DNA from: Aurantiacibacter zhengii
GTDB lineage: Bacteria > Pseudomonadota > Alphaproteobacteria > Sphingomonadales > Sphingomonadaceae
Direction of reading: 5' to 3'
Length of the DNA: 64,000 nucleotides
NCBI RefSeq assembly: GCF_003584125.1
Contig: NZ_QXFL01000001.1
Span: 1 to 64,000, forward strand
Shown piece by piece: positions 8,362 through 16,746 of this stretch. Both the position numbers and the translations under genes were made by a program. Each line of letters opens with the position of its first letter. Positions within the stretch are counted from its first letter, which is position 1. The notes beneath the pieces are model-generated. The model worked only from the letters and a program-made list of their open reading frames with translations, had not been told where the DNA came from and did not search any database.

Positions 8362-9089
8362 GCGAGACGGTCTTCCGTCATATCGGCGAAGCCCGACCGG
8401 GCGGCATCGTCGCCGTGTGCGACCATGCCTCCAATCGCGTGCCGGAAGGCCTGGAGCTGGGCGTCTCTGCGGATGTGCTGGAAAAGCACGTCGCTTGGGA
8501 TATCGGCGCGAGCGGCGTTTGCGACCGGCTGGCCCGGCGTCACGGCATCGCTGCTATGCTGAGCGATGTCAGCCGCCTGGTGATCGACATGCACCGCGAG
8601 GAAGAGCACGACAAGCTGATCCCTATCAATACCGACGGCATCCTGGTGCCGGGCAATATCGGCGCAGACCGCGAGGCGCGTCTCGATGCCTATCACCGGC
8701 CGTACCATGCCGAGATTGAGCGCTGGTTCGACGAGGTTCAGCCCGGCCTGATCCTGTCCATCCACAGCTTCACGCCCGAACTGGAAAGCGATCCCAACCA
8801 GGATCGCCCGTGGGAAATCGGGCTGCTCTACAACCAGGACGAGCGCGCCGCGAAGCACGCCATCCGTCTTTTTGGCGAACTGGGCGCGACAGTCGGCGAC
8901 AACGAGCCCTATTCGGGGAAGCAGTTGAACGCGACGATGAACCGCCATGCAGAGGCGCGCGGACGCCCTTATTGCGCCATCGAGATCCGCAACGACCTGA
9001 TCGCGACCGAGACCGGGCAGGCCCGCTGGGCAGCGATCATCGCCGATGTGGCAGGCCGGGTGAAACTGGCGCTCGATACTTTCGATTGA
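8358..9089 (+). CDS. N-formylglutamate amidohydrolase family protein
   Basis: A 243-residue member of the HutG-like N-formylglutamate amidohydrolase family, zinc-dependent hydrolases of N-formyl amino acids. The family signature IVAVCDHASNRVPEGL occurs near the N-terminus. LVIDMHREEEHD and LILSIHSFTPEL supply candidate metal-binding His and Asp. PYCAIEIRNDLI is conserved near the end. It starts at ATG 8358, inside the ispE stop (ATGA). No histidine-utilization genes are nearby, so the in vivo substrate is open. A 103-base gap follows before ilvD. Confidence 0.87.
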   Translation: MSETVFRHIGEARPGGIVAVCDHASNRVPEGLELGVSADVLEKHVAWDIGASGVCDRLARRHGIAAMLSDVSRLVIDMHREEEHDKLIPINTDGILVPGNIGADREARLDAYHRPYHAEIERWFDEVQPGLILSIHSFTPELESDPNQDRPWEIGLLYNQDERAAKHAIRLFGELGATVGDNEPYSGKQLNATMNRHAEARGRPYCAIEIRNDLIATETGQARWAAIIADVAGRVKLALDTFD

Positions 9090-9192
9090 GAAGCGCTTGT
9101 CGCGCTCCAAGCTTTTCCTCTTTCGGATAGGGCGCCCCATCCATTAGAGAAGGCCGTGACCCGCAAGGCACGACCAACAGGCAGGACACACG

Positions 9193-11058
9193 ATGCCCGC
9201 ATACCGTTCACGAACCACGACCCATGGCCGCAACATGGCCGGTGCCCGCGGCCTGTGGCGCGCCACCGGCATGAAGGATAGCGACTTCGGCAAGCCCATC
9301 ATCGCCGTCGTCAATTCATTCACCCAGTTCGTGCCCGGCCACGTCCACCTGAAGGACCTGGGCCAGCTTGTCGCGCGGGAGATCGAGGCAGCAGGCGGCG
9401 TTGCCAAGGAATTCAACACCATCGCCGTGGACGATGGCATCGCCATGGGTCACGACGGCATGCTCTATTCGCTGCCCAGCCGCGACCTGATTGCCGACAG
9501 CGTCGAATACATGGTCAACGCGCACTGCGCCGATGCCATGGTGTGCATTTCCAACTGCGACAAGATCACGCCCGGAATGCTGATGGCCGCCATGCGCCTG
9601 AACGTGCCCGTGGTGTTCGTCAGCGGCGGCCCGATGGAAGCGGGCAAGGTCGTGCTGAAGGGGAAGGAAGTGGCGCTCGACCTGGTCGACGCCATGGTTG
9701 CCGCGGCGGACGACAGCTACACCGACGAGGAAGTCCTCAGCATCGAACAGTCGGCGTGCCCGACCTGCGGTTCGTGCAGCGGCATGTTCACCGCCAACTC
9801 GATGAACTGCCTGACGGAGGCGCTGGGCCTTTCGCTGCCCGGCAACGGTTCGCAGCTTGCCACCCATTCCGACCGCAAGGGCCTGTTCGAGCGAGCAGGG
9901 CGGCTCGTCGTGGCGCTGGCCAAGCGGTATTACGAGGAGGACGATGACAGCGTGCTTCCCCGCTCCATCGCCACGTTCGAAGCGTTCGAGAATGCCATGA
10001 GCCTCGACATCGCCATGGGCGGCTCCACCAATACGGTGCTGCACCTGCTCGCCGCCGCGGCAGAGGCGGGCGTCGATTTCACCATGCAGGATATCGACCG
10101 GCTGAGCCGCAAGGTGCCCTGCCTGTCCAAGGTCGCTCCGGCCAAGAGCGACGTGCACATGGAAGACGTGCACCGCGCAGGGGGTATCATGTCAATCCTG
10201 GGCGAGCTTGACCGGGCCGGACTGCTGCATACCGCGCTGCCCACGGTCCACAGCCCGACGATGGGCGATGCGCTGGACGACTGGGATATCGTGCGCACCG
10301 GCAATTCCAAGACGCACGAATTCTACAAGGCCGGGCCGGGCGGCGTGCCGACGCAGACCGCATTCAGCCAGTCGCGCCGCTGGGCGGAGCTCGACATGGA
10401 CCGCGAAGGCGGTGTGATCCGCAGCGCCGAACACGCCTTCTCGCAGGATGGCGGTCTCGCCGTTCTGTTCGGCAACATCGCCCGCGATGGCTGCATCGTG
10501 AAGACGGCGGGCGTTGACGAATCCATCCTGAAGTTCATCGGCCCGGCGAAGGTTTACGAAAGCCAGGATTCTGCCGTGGCTGCCATCCTGGCCGACGAGG
10601 TGAAAGAAGGTGACGTGGTGATTATCCGCTACGAAGGGCCGAAGGGCGGGCCGGGCATGCAGGAAATGCTCTACCCCACCAGCTACCTCAAGTCGAAGGG
10701 CCTCGGCGCGAAATGCGCGCTGCTGACCGACGGGCGCTTCTCCGGCGGCACCAGCGGCCTTTCGATTGGCCATGCCAGCCCCGAAGCGGGCGAGGGCGGT
10801 GCCATCGCGCTGGTGGAAACGGGCGACACGATCGCGATCGACATTCCCGCTCGCACCATCAATCTTGTCATCAGCGAGGATGAACTGGCCCACCGCCGCG
10901 CCGCGATGGAAGCCAAGGGCGATGCTGCATGGCAGCCGGTCGAAGAACGCGAACGCCGCGTAACGCCCGCCTTGCAGGCCTACGCCGCGATGACGACAAG
11001 CGCCTCCAAGGGCGCGATCCGCGATGTCAGCCAGGTGCTGCGGGGCGGCAAGGCGTGA
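9193..11058 (+). CDS. ilvD: Dihydroxy-acid dehydratase
   Basis: Iron-sulfur dehydratase of branched-chain amino-acid synthesis that converts 2,3-dihydroxy-isovalerate and -methylvalerate to the 2-oxo acids. It has 621 residues, matching the long (E. coli-like) type. The cluster and active-site cysteines lie in [12 protein letters not shown] and [19 protein letters not shown]. Later motifs are [26 protein letters not shown] and [21 protein letters not shown]. It starts at ATG 9193, with a weak AGGCAGGA upstream. The GTG of a small lipoprotein gene overlaps its stop. The preceding 103 bases should hold the promoter, but I could not choose a convincing -35/-10 pair. Confidence 0.97.
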   Translation: MPAYRSRTTTHGRNMAGARGLWRATGMKDSDFGKPIIAVVNSFTQFVPGHVHLKDLGQLVAREIEAAGGVAKEFNTIAVDDGIAMGHDGMLYSLPSRDLIADSVEYMVNAHCADAMVCISNCDKITPGMLMAAMRLNVPVVFVSGGPMEAGKVVLKGKEVALDLVDAMVAAADDSYTDEEVLSIEQSACPTCGSCSGMFTANSMNCLTEALGLSLPGNGSQLATHSDRKGLFERAGRLVVALAKRYYEEDDDSVLPRSIATFEAFENAMSLDIAMGGSTNTVLHLLAAAAEAGVDFTMQDIDRLSRKVPCLSKVAPAKSDVHMEDVHRAGGIMSILGELDRAGLLHTALPTVHSPTMGDALDDWDIVRTGNSKTHEFYKAGPGGVPTQTAFSQSRRWAELDMDREGGVIRSAEHAFSQDGGLAVLFGNIARDGCIVKTAGVDESILKFIGPAKVYESQDSAVAAILADEVKEGDVVIIRYEGPKGGPGMQEMLYPTSYLKSKGLGAKCALLTDGRFSGGTSGLSIGHASPEAGEGGAIALVETGDTIAIDIPARTINLVISEDELAHRRAAMEAKGDAAWQPVEERERRVTPALQAYAAMTTSASKGAIRDVSQVLRGGKA

Positions 11059-11402
11059 GACACGCCCTCATCGCATCGGCATTTTTTCTGCTGGTTGCAG
11101 GATGTGACGACGCTCAGCAGGCAAGCGCGGAGCCAGCCCTTGGCACGACGATGATAGATTGCTCGCTGAACGGGGCTGGCGGCTTTGGGCGCGACTGCAC
11201 GATGGAGCGGGTCGAACAGGATGTCGACAGCTTCATCATCGTGCGCCACCCCGATGGCGCGTTCCGCCGTTTCGAACTCGGTGTACCGGGTCGCGGCCTC
11301 ATAACCGCAGACGGCGCGCAGCAGGCCGAGGTGACCAATCGCGGTGGTTACGTGGAAGTGCGGGTGGATTCGGACCGTTACCACCTGCCGGTTTCCGAAT
11401 GA
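11055..11402 (+). CDS. Small lipoprotein of unknown function
   Basis: I do not recognise a family. The 115-residue product starts at GTG 11055, overlapping the ilvD stop as GTGA. It has a short hydrophobic signal ([10 protein letters not shown]) and a lipobox LVAGC, so it should be a lipoprotein with Cys17 as the lipidated residue. The mature part is small and polar, with two further cysteines ([14 protein letters not shown]), and looks like a compact beta-rich domain ([34 protein letters not shown]). It is tightly coupled between ilvD and nnr (4-base overlaps on both sides). Similar small secreted proteins often follow ilvD in sphingomonads, from memory. Confidence 0.8.
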   Translation: MRHALIASAFFLLVAGCDDAQQASAEPALGTTMIDCSLNGAGGFGRDCTMERVEQDVDSFIIVRHPDGAFRRFELGVPGRGLITADGAQQAEVTNRGGYVEVRVDSDRYHLPVSE

Positions 11403-12790
11403 CCCAGGCAGCCGATCAAATACTTACCGTCGCGCAGATGCAGGCCGCCGAGCAGGCGCTGATCGACAATGGCGAGACCGTAGAGAGCCTGATGGAGCGC
11501 GCCGGTGCGGGCGCGGCCGACTGGATATGGCGCCTCGCCGCCGGTCGCCCGGTTACGATCCTTTGCGGACCCGGCAACAACGGCGGCGATGGCTACGTGA
11601 TCGCGCGCGTGTTGCAGGAACGCGGGCTGAGCATTTCGGTCGTCGCCCCGATGGAGCCCGGCAGCGAAGCGGCCAAAACCGCGCGTGACACATGGGGCGG
11701 CCAACCGGTCGACACGGCGCACGGGGAGGTTTTCGTGGACTGCCTCTTCGGCACGGGCCAGTCGCGCCCGCTGTCGAACGAATTGGTCGGCACCATGCGC
11801 ACTCTTGCCGCCAGCCACAACCTGCGCGTCGCGGTCGATCTGCCCAGCGGCGTCGATAGCGACAGCGGAGCGCTGCTGAACGACAACCTGCCTGAATACA
11901 CGCTCACCATCGCCCTCGGGGCATGGAAGCGCGCGCACTGGCTGATGCCAGCCATGGCCGTGATGGGGGAGCGCAGGCTGTTCGACATCGGCGTTGGACC
12001 TGTCGAAGACGCGATCCAGCTTGCCAGGCGCCCCGGGCTCTCCCCGCCGGACGCCGACGCGCACAAGTATTCGCGCGGCCTCGTAGGGATCGCGGGCGGC
12101 GACATGGCGGGTGCGGGCATTCTCGCGGCCAGGGCGGCGCAGCACGGGGGTGCAGGTTACGTCAAACTGTCCTCTCCCCATTCGCATCCCGATCTACCGG
12201 CGGACCTGGTTCACGACGACAGCGGCGATATCGCCTCGCTGGTGTCTGACGAGCGCATGGGCGCGCTGCTCATCGGGCCGGGGCTGGGCCAGACAGACAC
12301 GGCGCGGCGCAAGCTGACCGAGGTGCTCAAGTCCGGCATCGCCCTGGTGCTGGACGCAGACGCGCTCACCCTGCTGCGCCCCGAGATGGAAATCGCCTTC
12401 CCCGGCACGGTGCTCGCCACTCCGCACGAGGGCGAACTCGATCGGTTGTGCAAGGCCTTCGGCATCGTGGCCGAGGGGAAATTGGCGAAGGCCGCCGCCC
12501 TGCACGAAAGCACCGGCATGACGGTTCTGGCAAAAGGTCCGGACAACGTGCTGGTGGGTAACGAAGGCACGCGTTTCTTTCCGCCGACATCCTCCTGGCT
12601 ATCCGCAGCGGGGACAGGCGACGTGCTGGCCGGGCTGGCGGCAAGCCGCATGGCCGGGGGCCGCAGTGCCTTCCACGCGGCAGAAGAGGCGGTGCAGATC
12701 CATGCCGAGGCCGCGCGGATCGCAGGTCCGGCCTTCTCTGCGGTCGAACTTGTCAACGCAATTCCAGCCGCTTACGCGCAATTCCTGTGA
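11399..12790 (+). CDS. nnr: Bifunctional NAD(P)HX epimerase/dehydratase
   Basis: Repairs damaged hydrated NAD(P)H: the N-terminal YjeF domain epimerises S/R-NAD(P)HX, and the C-terminal carbohydrate-kinase-like domain dehydrates it using ADP or ATP. It has 463 residues in two domains. The N-domain motif is ILCGPGNNGGDGYVIARVL. C-domain motifs are KYSRGLVGIAGG, LATPHEGELDRL and AAGTGDVLAGLAA. It starts at ATG 11399, overlapping the lipoprotein stop as ATGA. The reading frame stays open upstream to 11159, but that part is another frame of the lipoprotein gene. Its stop overlaps the GTG of the RNA methyltransferase. Confidence 0.95.
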   Translation: MTQAADQILTVAQMQAAEQALIDNGETVESLMERAGAGAADWIWRLAAGRPVTILCGPGNNGGDGYVIARVLQERGLSISVVAPMEPGSEAAKTARDTWGGQPVDTAHGEVFVDCLFGTGQSRPLSNELVGTMRTLAASHNLRVAVDLPSGVDSDSGALLNDNLPEYTLTIALGAWKRAHWLMPAMAVMGERRLFDIGVGPVEDAIQLARRPGLSPPDADAHKYSRGLVGIAGGDMAGAGILAARAAQHGGAGYVKLSSPHSHPDLPADLVHDDSGDIASLVSDERMGALLIGPGLGQTDTARRKLTEVLKSGIALVLDADALTLLRPEMEIAFPGTVLATPHEGELDRLCKAFGIVAEGKLAKAAALHESTGMTVLAKGPDNVLVGNEGTRFFPPTSSWLSAAGTGDVLAGLAASRMAGGRSAFHAAEEAVQIHAEAARIAGPAFSAVELVNAIPAAYAQFL

Positions 12791-13989
12791 CCGATTCGAA
12801 CACGATAATCCGCATCGCTGCCAAGGGTGACGGCGTGACAGCCGATGGCCGGCATGTTGCCATGGCCGCACCCGGCGATGTGCTGCTGCCGGACGGCTCG
12901 CTGGAGCATGGGCCGCACCACGCCGCCCCGCCTTGCCGGCATTTCGGCACCTGCGGCGCCTGCCAGTTGCAACATTGCGATGACGCCGCGCTGGCGGAAT
13001 TCGTGCACAACCGCGTTGCCTTCGCCGCGCAGTCGCAGGAGCTCGATCCCGCGCATGTCGCCGCTCCGGCTATGTCTCCCCCGCACAGCCGCCGCCGGGC
13101 GAGCCTGCGCGCGATCAACGGCGGCGGGCGTCCGCTGATCGGCTTCACCCAGGCCGGATCGCACAAGGTGGTCGACATGCGCGAGTGTCATGTCCTCCAT
13201 CCGCGCCTGTTCGAACTGGTCCGGCCGCTGCGCCATTATCTGGCGCAGTTGAAGGGGCGCTATGCCATCGCGATAGAAATGACCCTGGTCGATCAGGGGA
13301 TCGATCTGAACCTCGGTGGCTTCGCGCCGGAAGGGCTGGAGCAGACCGAAACTCTGCTCGATTTCTGCCGCGACCAGGGTCTTGCCCGCCTGACGCTGGA
13401 TCATGGCTTTGGTGCCGAAAGCTTCTGGGAGCCCGAACCGGTTACCGTTACCCTTGGCGGCTACCCCGTCGCTTTCCCGCCGGGAGCCTTCCTGCAGGCC
13501 ACGCAGCACGGCGAGGACGCACTGGTTGGCGCGGCGCGGGAATGGCTGGCGGGATGCGGCCGCGTGGCAGACCTGTTCGCAGGGCTGGGCACTTTCGCGC
13601 TGGCGCTGGCGGATACCTCGCAGGTTATGGCGGCCGAAGCGGATGCCGCGGCCATCAACGCGCTGCGTCTTGTCGCCAACCGCAGCCGCCTGTCGGTGGA
13701 ATGTGCGCATCGCGACCTGTTCCGCAATCCGGTGCGGGCGGAGGAGCTGGCAGGTTTCGACGGCGTCGTGCTCGATCCGCCCCGCGCGGGGGCGCGCACG
13801 CAGGTGGAGCAACTGGCGGCGAGCGGGGTATCCCGCATCGTCTATATCAGTTGCAATCCGTCAAGCTGGGCGCGCGATTGCGTGCAACTGAAGGAGGCGG
13901 GCTATCGCCTGCAAGAGCTGCGCCCCGTCGGGCAGTTCCGCTGGTCCACCCACGTGGAACTGGCCAGCCTGTTCGTGCGTCAGGCCTGA
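12787..13989 (+). CDS. Class I SAM-dependent RNA m5U methyltransferase (TrmA/RlmD-like)
   Basis: Methylates a uridine at C5 in tRNA or rRNA using SAM and a catalytic cysteine. It has 400 residues from GTG 12787, which overlaps the nnr stop (GTGA). A cysteine cluster CRHFGTCGACQLQHC, with a further Cys in MRECHVLH, should bind [4Fe-4S] as in RlmD/RumA. The SAM site is VADLFAGLGTFALALA. The catalytic region has VVLDPPRAGA and YISCNPSSWARD, with Cys in SCNP as nucleophile. Whether it acts on tRNA U54 or 23S rRNA cannot be told by eye. Its stop lies in a 10-base palindrome shared with the convergent hydrolase gene. Confidence 0.9.
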   Translation: MTDSNTIIRIAAKGDGVTADGRHVAMAAPGDVLLPDGSLEHGPHHAAPPCRHFGTCGACQLQHCDDAALAEFVHNRVAFAAQSQELDPAHVAAPAMSPPHSRRRASLRAINGGGRPLIGFTQAGSHKVVDMRECHVLHPRLFELVRPLRHYLAQLKGRYAIAIEMTLVDQGIDLNLGGFAPEGLEQTETLLDFCRDQGLARLTLDHGFGAESFWEPEPVTVTLGGYPVAFPPGAFLQATQHGEDALVGAAREWLAGCGRVADLFAGLGTFALALADTSQVMAAEADAAAINALRLVANRSRLSVECAHRDLFRNPVRAEELAGFDGVVLDPPRAGARTQVEQLAASGVSRIVYISCNPSSWARDCVQLKEAGYRLQELRPVGQFRWSTHVELASLFVRQA

Positions 13990-14762
13990 GCTGCCAGCAT
14001 TGCCACGATCCGTTCTTCCAGCCAGGCGCTGTCGTCCGCGCGGCTGAAGCCGTGATCGGCATCGGGGCGCTTTTCGATGGCTTCATGCGCGATCGGATAA
14101 TTGCTGCGAAACGCCTGTGCCGTGCGGTCCCGCCCGGCCAGCAGGATACAGGCTTTGCCGCGGTATTCGGCCAGCGAGGCGGCCATTGCCTCTCCCAACT
14201 GCGTCGTATTGGCCTTTTCCAGCGTTGCGCGCTTCAGGCTTCTGGCAACGCCGCCGATAGAGACCTTGCCGGTCAGAAGCCGGGCCAATTCACGTGGGTT
14301 GCGCAGCTTTTCCATGTAACGCGCGCGGATGGCATCGGGCGTGGTCTCCTGCGCATTGTCGTCATCGAAGGTCCACGGGTTGGCCAGCACCAGCGCGTCC
14401 GTGCCGAAACCATGGCCCAACATCAGCGCCGACGCCGCGTCGCAATTACCGAAAGCCACGACATGGCGCAGGTGCGGTGACTGCTGGCGGAAAGTGGTAA
14501 GGGCCCCCTCGATTTCGGGTGCCGATTCGCGAAAGCCAGCGTTCGTACCCGTGCTGTCCCCCACGCCCCTGCGGTCGAAGCGGAAGACGGGATAACCTTT
14601 TGCAGCAATTCGCGCCGCCAGCCGGGCGTGCCCGGCAAAGGCACCGCTGCGGGTTTCGTTGCCGCCACTGACGATCAGCAGACCGGTGGTACCGGCGGCC
14701 TCGTCCAGAGTGGCGACAAGGGTGTCACCCTCACACGGAAAGGTCAGATGCCGCCGGGTCAT
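13980..14762 (-). CDS. Exosortase A system-associated hydrolase 1
   Basis: Alpha/beta hydrolase of the type found only beside XrtA loci (hydrolase 1 family, TIGR03100 from memory). It has 260 residues. It begins MTRRHLTFPCEGDTLVATLDEA, with LIVSGGNETRSGAFAGH in the oxyanion-loop position and FRFDRRGVGDSTG, a strand-turn typical of the family. The usual nucleophile elbow is replaced by VVAFGNCDAASALML, in which Cys sits where Ser is expected. Start ATG 14762 overlaps the stop of hydrolase 2 (ATGA). It is the last gene of the ACP/hydrolase operon. The substrate is unknown; a thioester bound to the neighbouring acyl carrier protein is a fair guess. Confidence 0.88.
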   Translation of the reverse strand: MTRRHLTFPCEGDTLVATLDEAAGTTGLLIVSGGNETRSGAFAGHARLAARIAAKGYPVFRFDRRGVGDSTGTNAGFRESAPEIEGALTTFRQQSPHLRHVVAFGNCDAASALMLGHGFGTDALVLANPWTFDDDNAQETTPDAIRARYMEKLRNPRELARLLTGKVSIGGVARSLKRATLEKANTTQLGEAMAASLAEYRGKACILLAGRDRTAQAFRSNYPIAHEAIEKRPDADHGFSRADDSAWLEERIVAMLAAQA

Positions 14763-15421
14763 CGCAGGTGCCCCATTGCCAGTTCGGCAATCCGATCGGC
14801 CTGCACCGGGTCGTGGGCAGGTTCCGCGCGGAGCCATAGTCCCCCACCACCCACATCGCCTTGGGCAATTTCGACGGCGTCGCTCTCACCCGGCGAAGCC
14901 TGTTCGAGTTCCGCGACCATGTCCGGGCCTAAGTTGTAACCGGCAAGCCGCAACCCCTCCGACCGCCCGCGTTCGAGAAGATCCTCGCGGCTCTGCGCTT
15001 CCCCGGCCTCGCGCGCCGCGATGACCTGGGCCCGCAGCATGGCGCGCAGCAGGCTGGCCCCGGATGCGGGGGCGTAGTGAATATTGGGCAGGTGGCCGGG
15101 CGCAACCAGAGCGCCGCCCCTGATTGCCAGCACGTGCGTCGCCCCGAAATGGTTTGCCGCAGCACGCATCGCCGCGCGCCAGCCATCCAGCGTCTGCTGT
15201 TCCAGCGGCAGGAGGCTCTCGTTGGTGCCGGGCAGGTCTGGCAGGAAGCTGTCGACCCCGGCCGCATCCAGTCGCCGCATCGTTTCGACCGTGAAATGGC
15301 GCAGTTTGCTGCCTTCGTCGAACAGGGCGCGAACCACCAGCACGCGCGGCGCGCGCCCGGCATCGAAGCCGATCACATATTCGTCAGAGCCTGAAGGCGT
15401 GGGCCAGAGACCCGTCAGCAC
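14759..15421 (-). CDS. Exosortase A system-associated hydrolase 2
   Basis: A 220-residue alpha/beta-hydrolase-like protein of the XrtA-linked hydrolase 2 family (TIGR03101 from memory). Recognisable segments are RVLVVRALFDEGSKLRHFTV near the N-terminus, LPDLPGTNESLLPLEQQTLD, and THVLAIRGGALV, in which the nucleophile-elbow position reads IRGGA and lacks an obvious Ser or Cys. It may therefore be a non-catalytic partner of hydrolase 1. It starts at GTG 15421, six bases after the stop of the acyl carrier protein gene. Its stop overlaps the start of hydrolase 1. Confidence 0.84.
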   Translation of the reverse strand: MLTGLWPTPSGSDEYVIGFDAGRAPRVLVVRALFDEGSKLRHFTVETMRRLDAAGVDSFLPDLPGTNESLLPLEQQTLDGWRAAMRAAANHFGATHVLAIRGGALVAPGHLPNIHYAPASGASLLRAMLRAQVIAAREAGEAQSREDLLERGRSEGLRLAGYNLGPDMVAELEQASPGESDAVEIAQGDVGGGGLWLRAEPAHDPVQADRIAELAMGHLR

Positions 15422-15427
15422 GCGGTT

Positions 15428-15721
15428 TCAGCCGTCAGCGCGCTTGGCCTGGAGGAACGCGAGCAAGCCGCCGAAAGTTTCCAGCATTTCGCCATCGACG
15501 TCTTCGTCATCGATGATGATATCGAGCCTGTCCTCCAGTTCGGTGAGCAGGCCGGCGACGGCCATCGAATCGAGTTCGGGCAGGTCGCCGAAGAGACCGG
15601 AATCGGAATCGAGGGCCGCGATGCGTTCTGCCGAGAGGCCAAGAACGTCAGCGAGAACCTGCCGCAGGACGAGATCGATGTCTTCGGCCTGCTCGGTCGG
15701 GGCGGGGAGATTGGTCGCCAT
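15428..15721 (-). CDS. Acyl carrier protein of the exosortase A locus
   Basis: A 97-residue phosphopantetheine carrier protein, distinct from the fatty-acid AcpP. The attachment serine is Ser52 in ELDSMAVAGLL, flanked by acidic helices as in all ACPs (LADVLGLSAERIAALD and ELEDRLDIIIDDEDVD). It should be activated by a 4'-phosphopantetheinyl transferase encoded elsewhere. Neighbours are an acyltransferase-like gene upstream and two hydrolases downstream. An acyl-CoA ligase on the opposite arm could load it. This arrangement is conserved in XrtA loci, but the carried group has not been defined as far as I know. Confidence 0.93.
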   Translation of the reverse strand: MATNLPAPTEQAEDIDLVLRQVLADVLGLSAERIAALDSDSGLFGDLPELDSMAVAGLLTELEDRLDIIIDDEDVDGEMLETFGGLLAFLQAKRADG

Positions 15722-15733
15722 AGTTCTTGCGCA

Positions 15734-16732
15734 CTAGCCATCAGCGCCGCCCGAGACAAGCTTGCGCAACAAATGCTTGGCCACAAAGGGCCAGTTTCGG
15801 GGCGCTGCAGGGCGCAGACAGGTGACCTGCCAGCGGGTGCGCACCTGTTCCATCCAGTCTCGCTTGTAAGGATCGTCCCCCGTGCCGAAATCGACCCATT
15901 CAACGCCGTCTGTGTCGATCACGCGCTCGAACAGGGCAGCCGTCAGCGTCGTGCCGGGGGAGAGGGCGTCTGCATCGCTGCGATGGGCCAGCTTGTGGAT
16001 GTAGGCGGTATCGCCGTCCACCGTCCAGAACTGGGCCGCGACCGGTTTTCCCTGGTGCCGGGCGAGGGCGAAGCGAAACCTTCCCGCGGCGCTTTCGGCC
16101 ATGGCAAAGGCGCGCAGCAGGGCGGGATCTCCCTCAGCAGGCTTCCAGCTCTCGGCGTAAATGTCCTCGTAGGCTTGCCAGTTGGAAGGTTCGAATTCGG
16201 TGGAAAGCGAGACGTCCACCTTCTTCGCCTTGCGCTTCAGGGTCGTTCGCAGTCGCCCCGGGCGGTCTGCCAGGAAGGCGGCATAGCTGCGCCCTGCCAC
16301 GGGCAACACGTGGTTGGTATCGCACGCTTCGGCGAGCACAACCCATCCCGCCTGCCGGAACGCGCGGGTCAGGCGGGCAAGTGTGCCGTCCTCGTCCGGC
16401 ACCTTTCGCAACGTCAGCCGGTGCGTGCGCTGGCGAAGGTCGCGGGCGAGTGCCTCCAGCATGGCCTCGCTTGCCATGTCGCCGGCGCGCAGGTCGCTCC
16501 AGGTAAAGGCATACCAGTTGGTCAGCGCCTCCAGCCCGTTGGCCGACCTGTGGAGGGGAAGAATAATGCCGTTGCCATGCGCGGTCGCCGTGGCGAACAG
16601 CGGCGCGATGCCGCTCTCTTCCAGCAGCGCGAACCATTGCAGCCGGGCGAACGGGCCAGCATCGGACCAATCAAGGTCTTGCAGATCGTTAACCGTGTCG
16701 TGATAGCTGATCGCCGTCACTGAATCGTCCAT
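15734..16732 (-). CDS. GNAT/FemAB-type acyltransferase of the exosortase A locus
   Basis: A 332-residue protein with a C-terminal Acetyltransf_6 (GNAT/FemAB-like) domain. The N-terminal half has a degenerate repeat of the fold. Supporting segments are WSDAGPFARLQWFALLEESG, RTTLKRKAKKVDV (family substrate loop), RFRFALARHQGKPVAAQFW and DALSPGTTLTAALFER. The start is uncertain. ATG 16732 directly abuts GGAGG; GTG 16720 lies 12 bases from it; TTG 16747 would overlap the divergent ligase start. It probably transfers an acyl or aminoacyl group, perhaps from the ACP encoded next door. Only 14 bases separate it from the divergent ligase gene. Confidence 0.85.
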   Translation of the reverse strand: MDDSVTAISYHDTVNDLQDLDWSDAGPFARLQWFALLEESGIAPLFATATAHGNGIILPLHRSANGLEALTNWYAFTWSDLRAGDMASEAMLEALARDLRQRTHRLTLRKVPDEDGTLARLTRAFRQAGWVVLAEACDTNHVLPVAGRSYAAFLADRPGRLRTTLKRKAKKVDVSLSTEFEPSNWQAYEDIYAESWKPAEGDPALLRAFAMAESAAGRFRFALARHQGKPVAAQFWTVDGDTAYIHKLAHRSDADALSPGTTLTAALFERVIDTDGVEWVDFGTGDDPYKRDWMEQVRTRWQVTCLRPAAPRNWPFVAKHLLRKLVSGGADG

Positions 16733-16746
16733 CCTCCAGGAATGCA

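Noticed and set aside
9090-9192. Terminator or promoter in the gap before ilvD
   Set aside because: Only a weak 5-bp stem (AGCGC/GCGCT) and no convincing -35/-10 pair were visible.
10929-11054. Extended start for the small lipoprotein within ilvD
   Set aside because: The GTG 11055 start gives a signal peptide directly and overlaps the ilvD stop by 4 bases; the longer version has no signal at its N-terminus.
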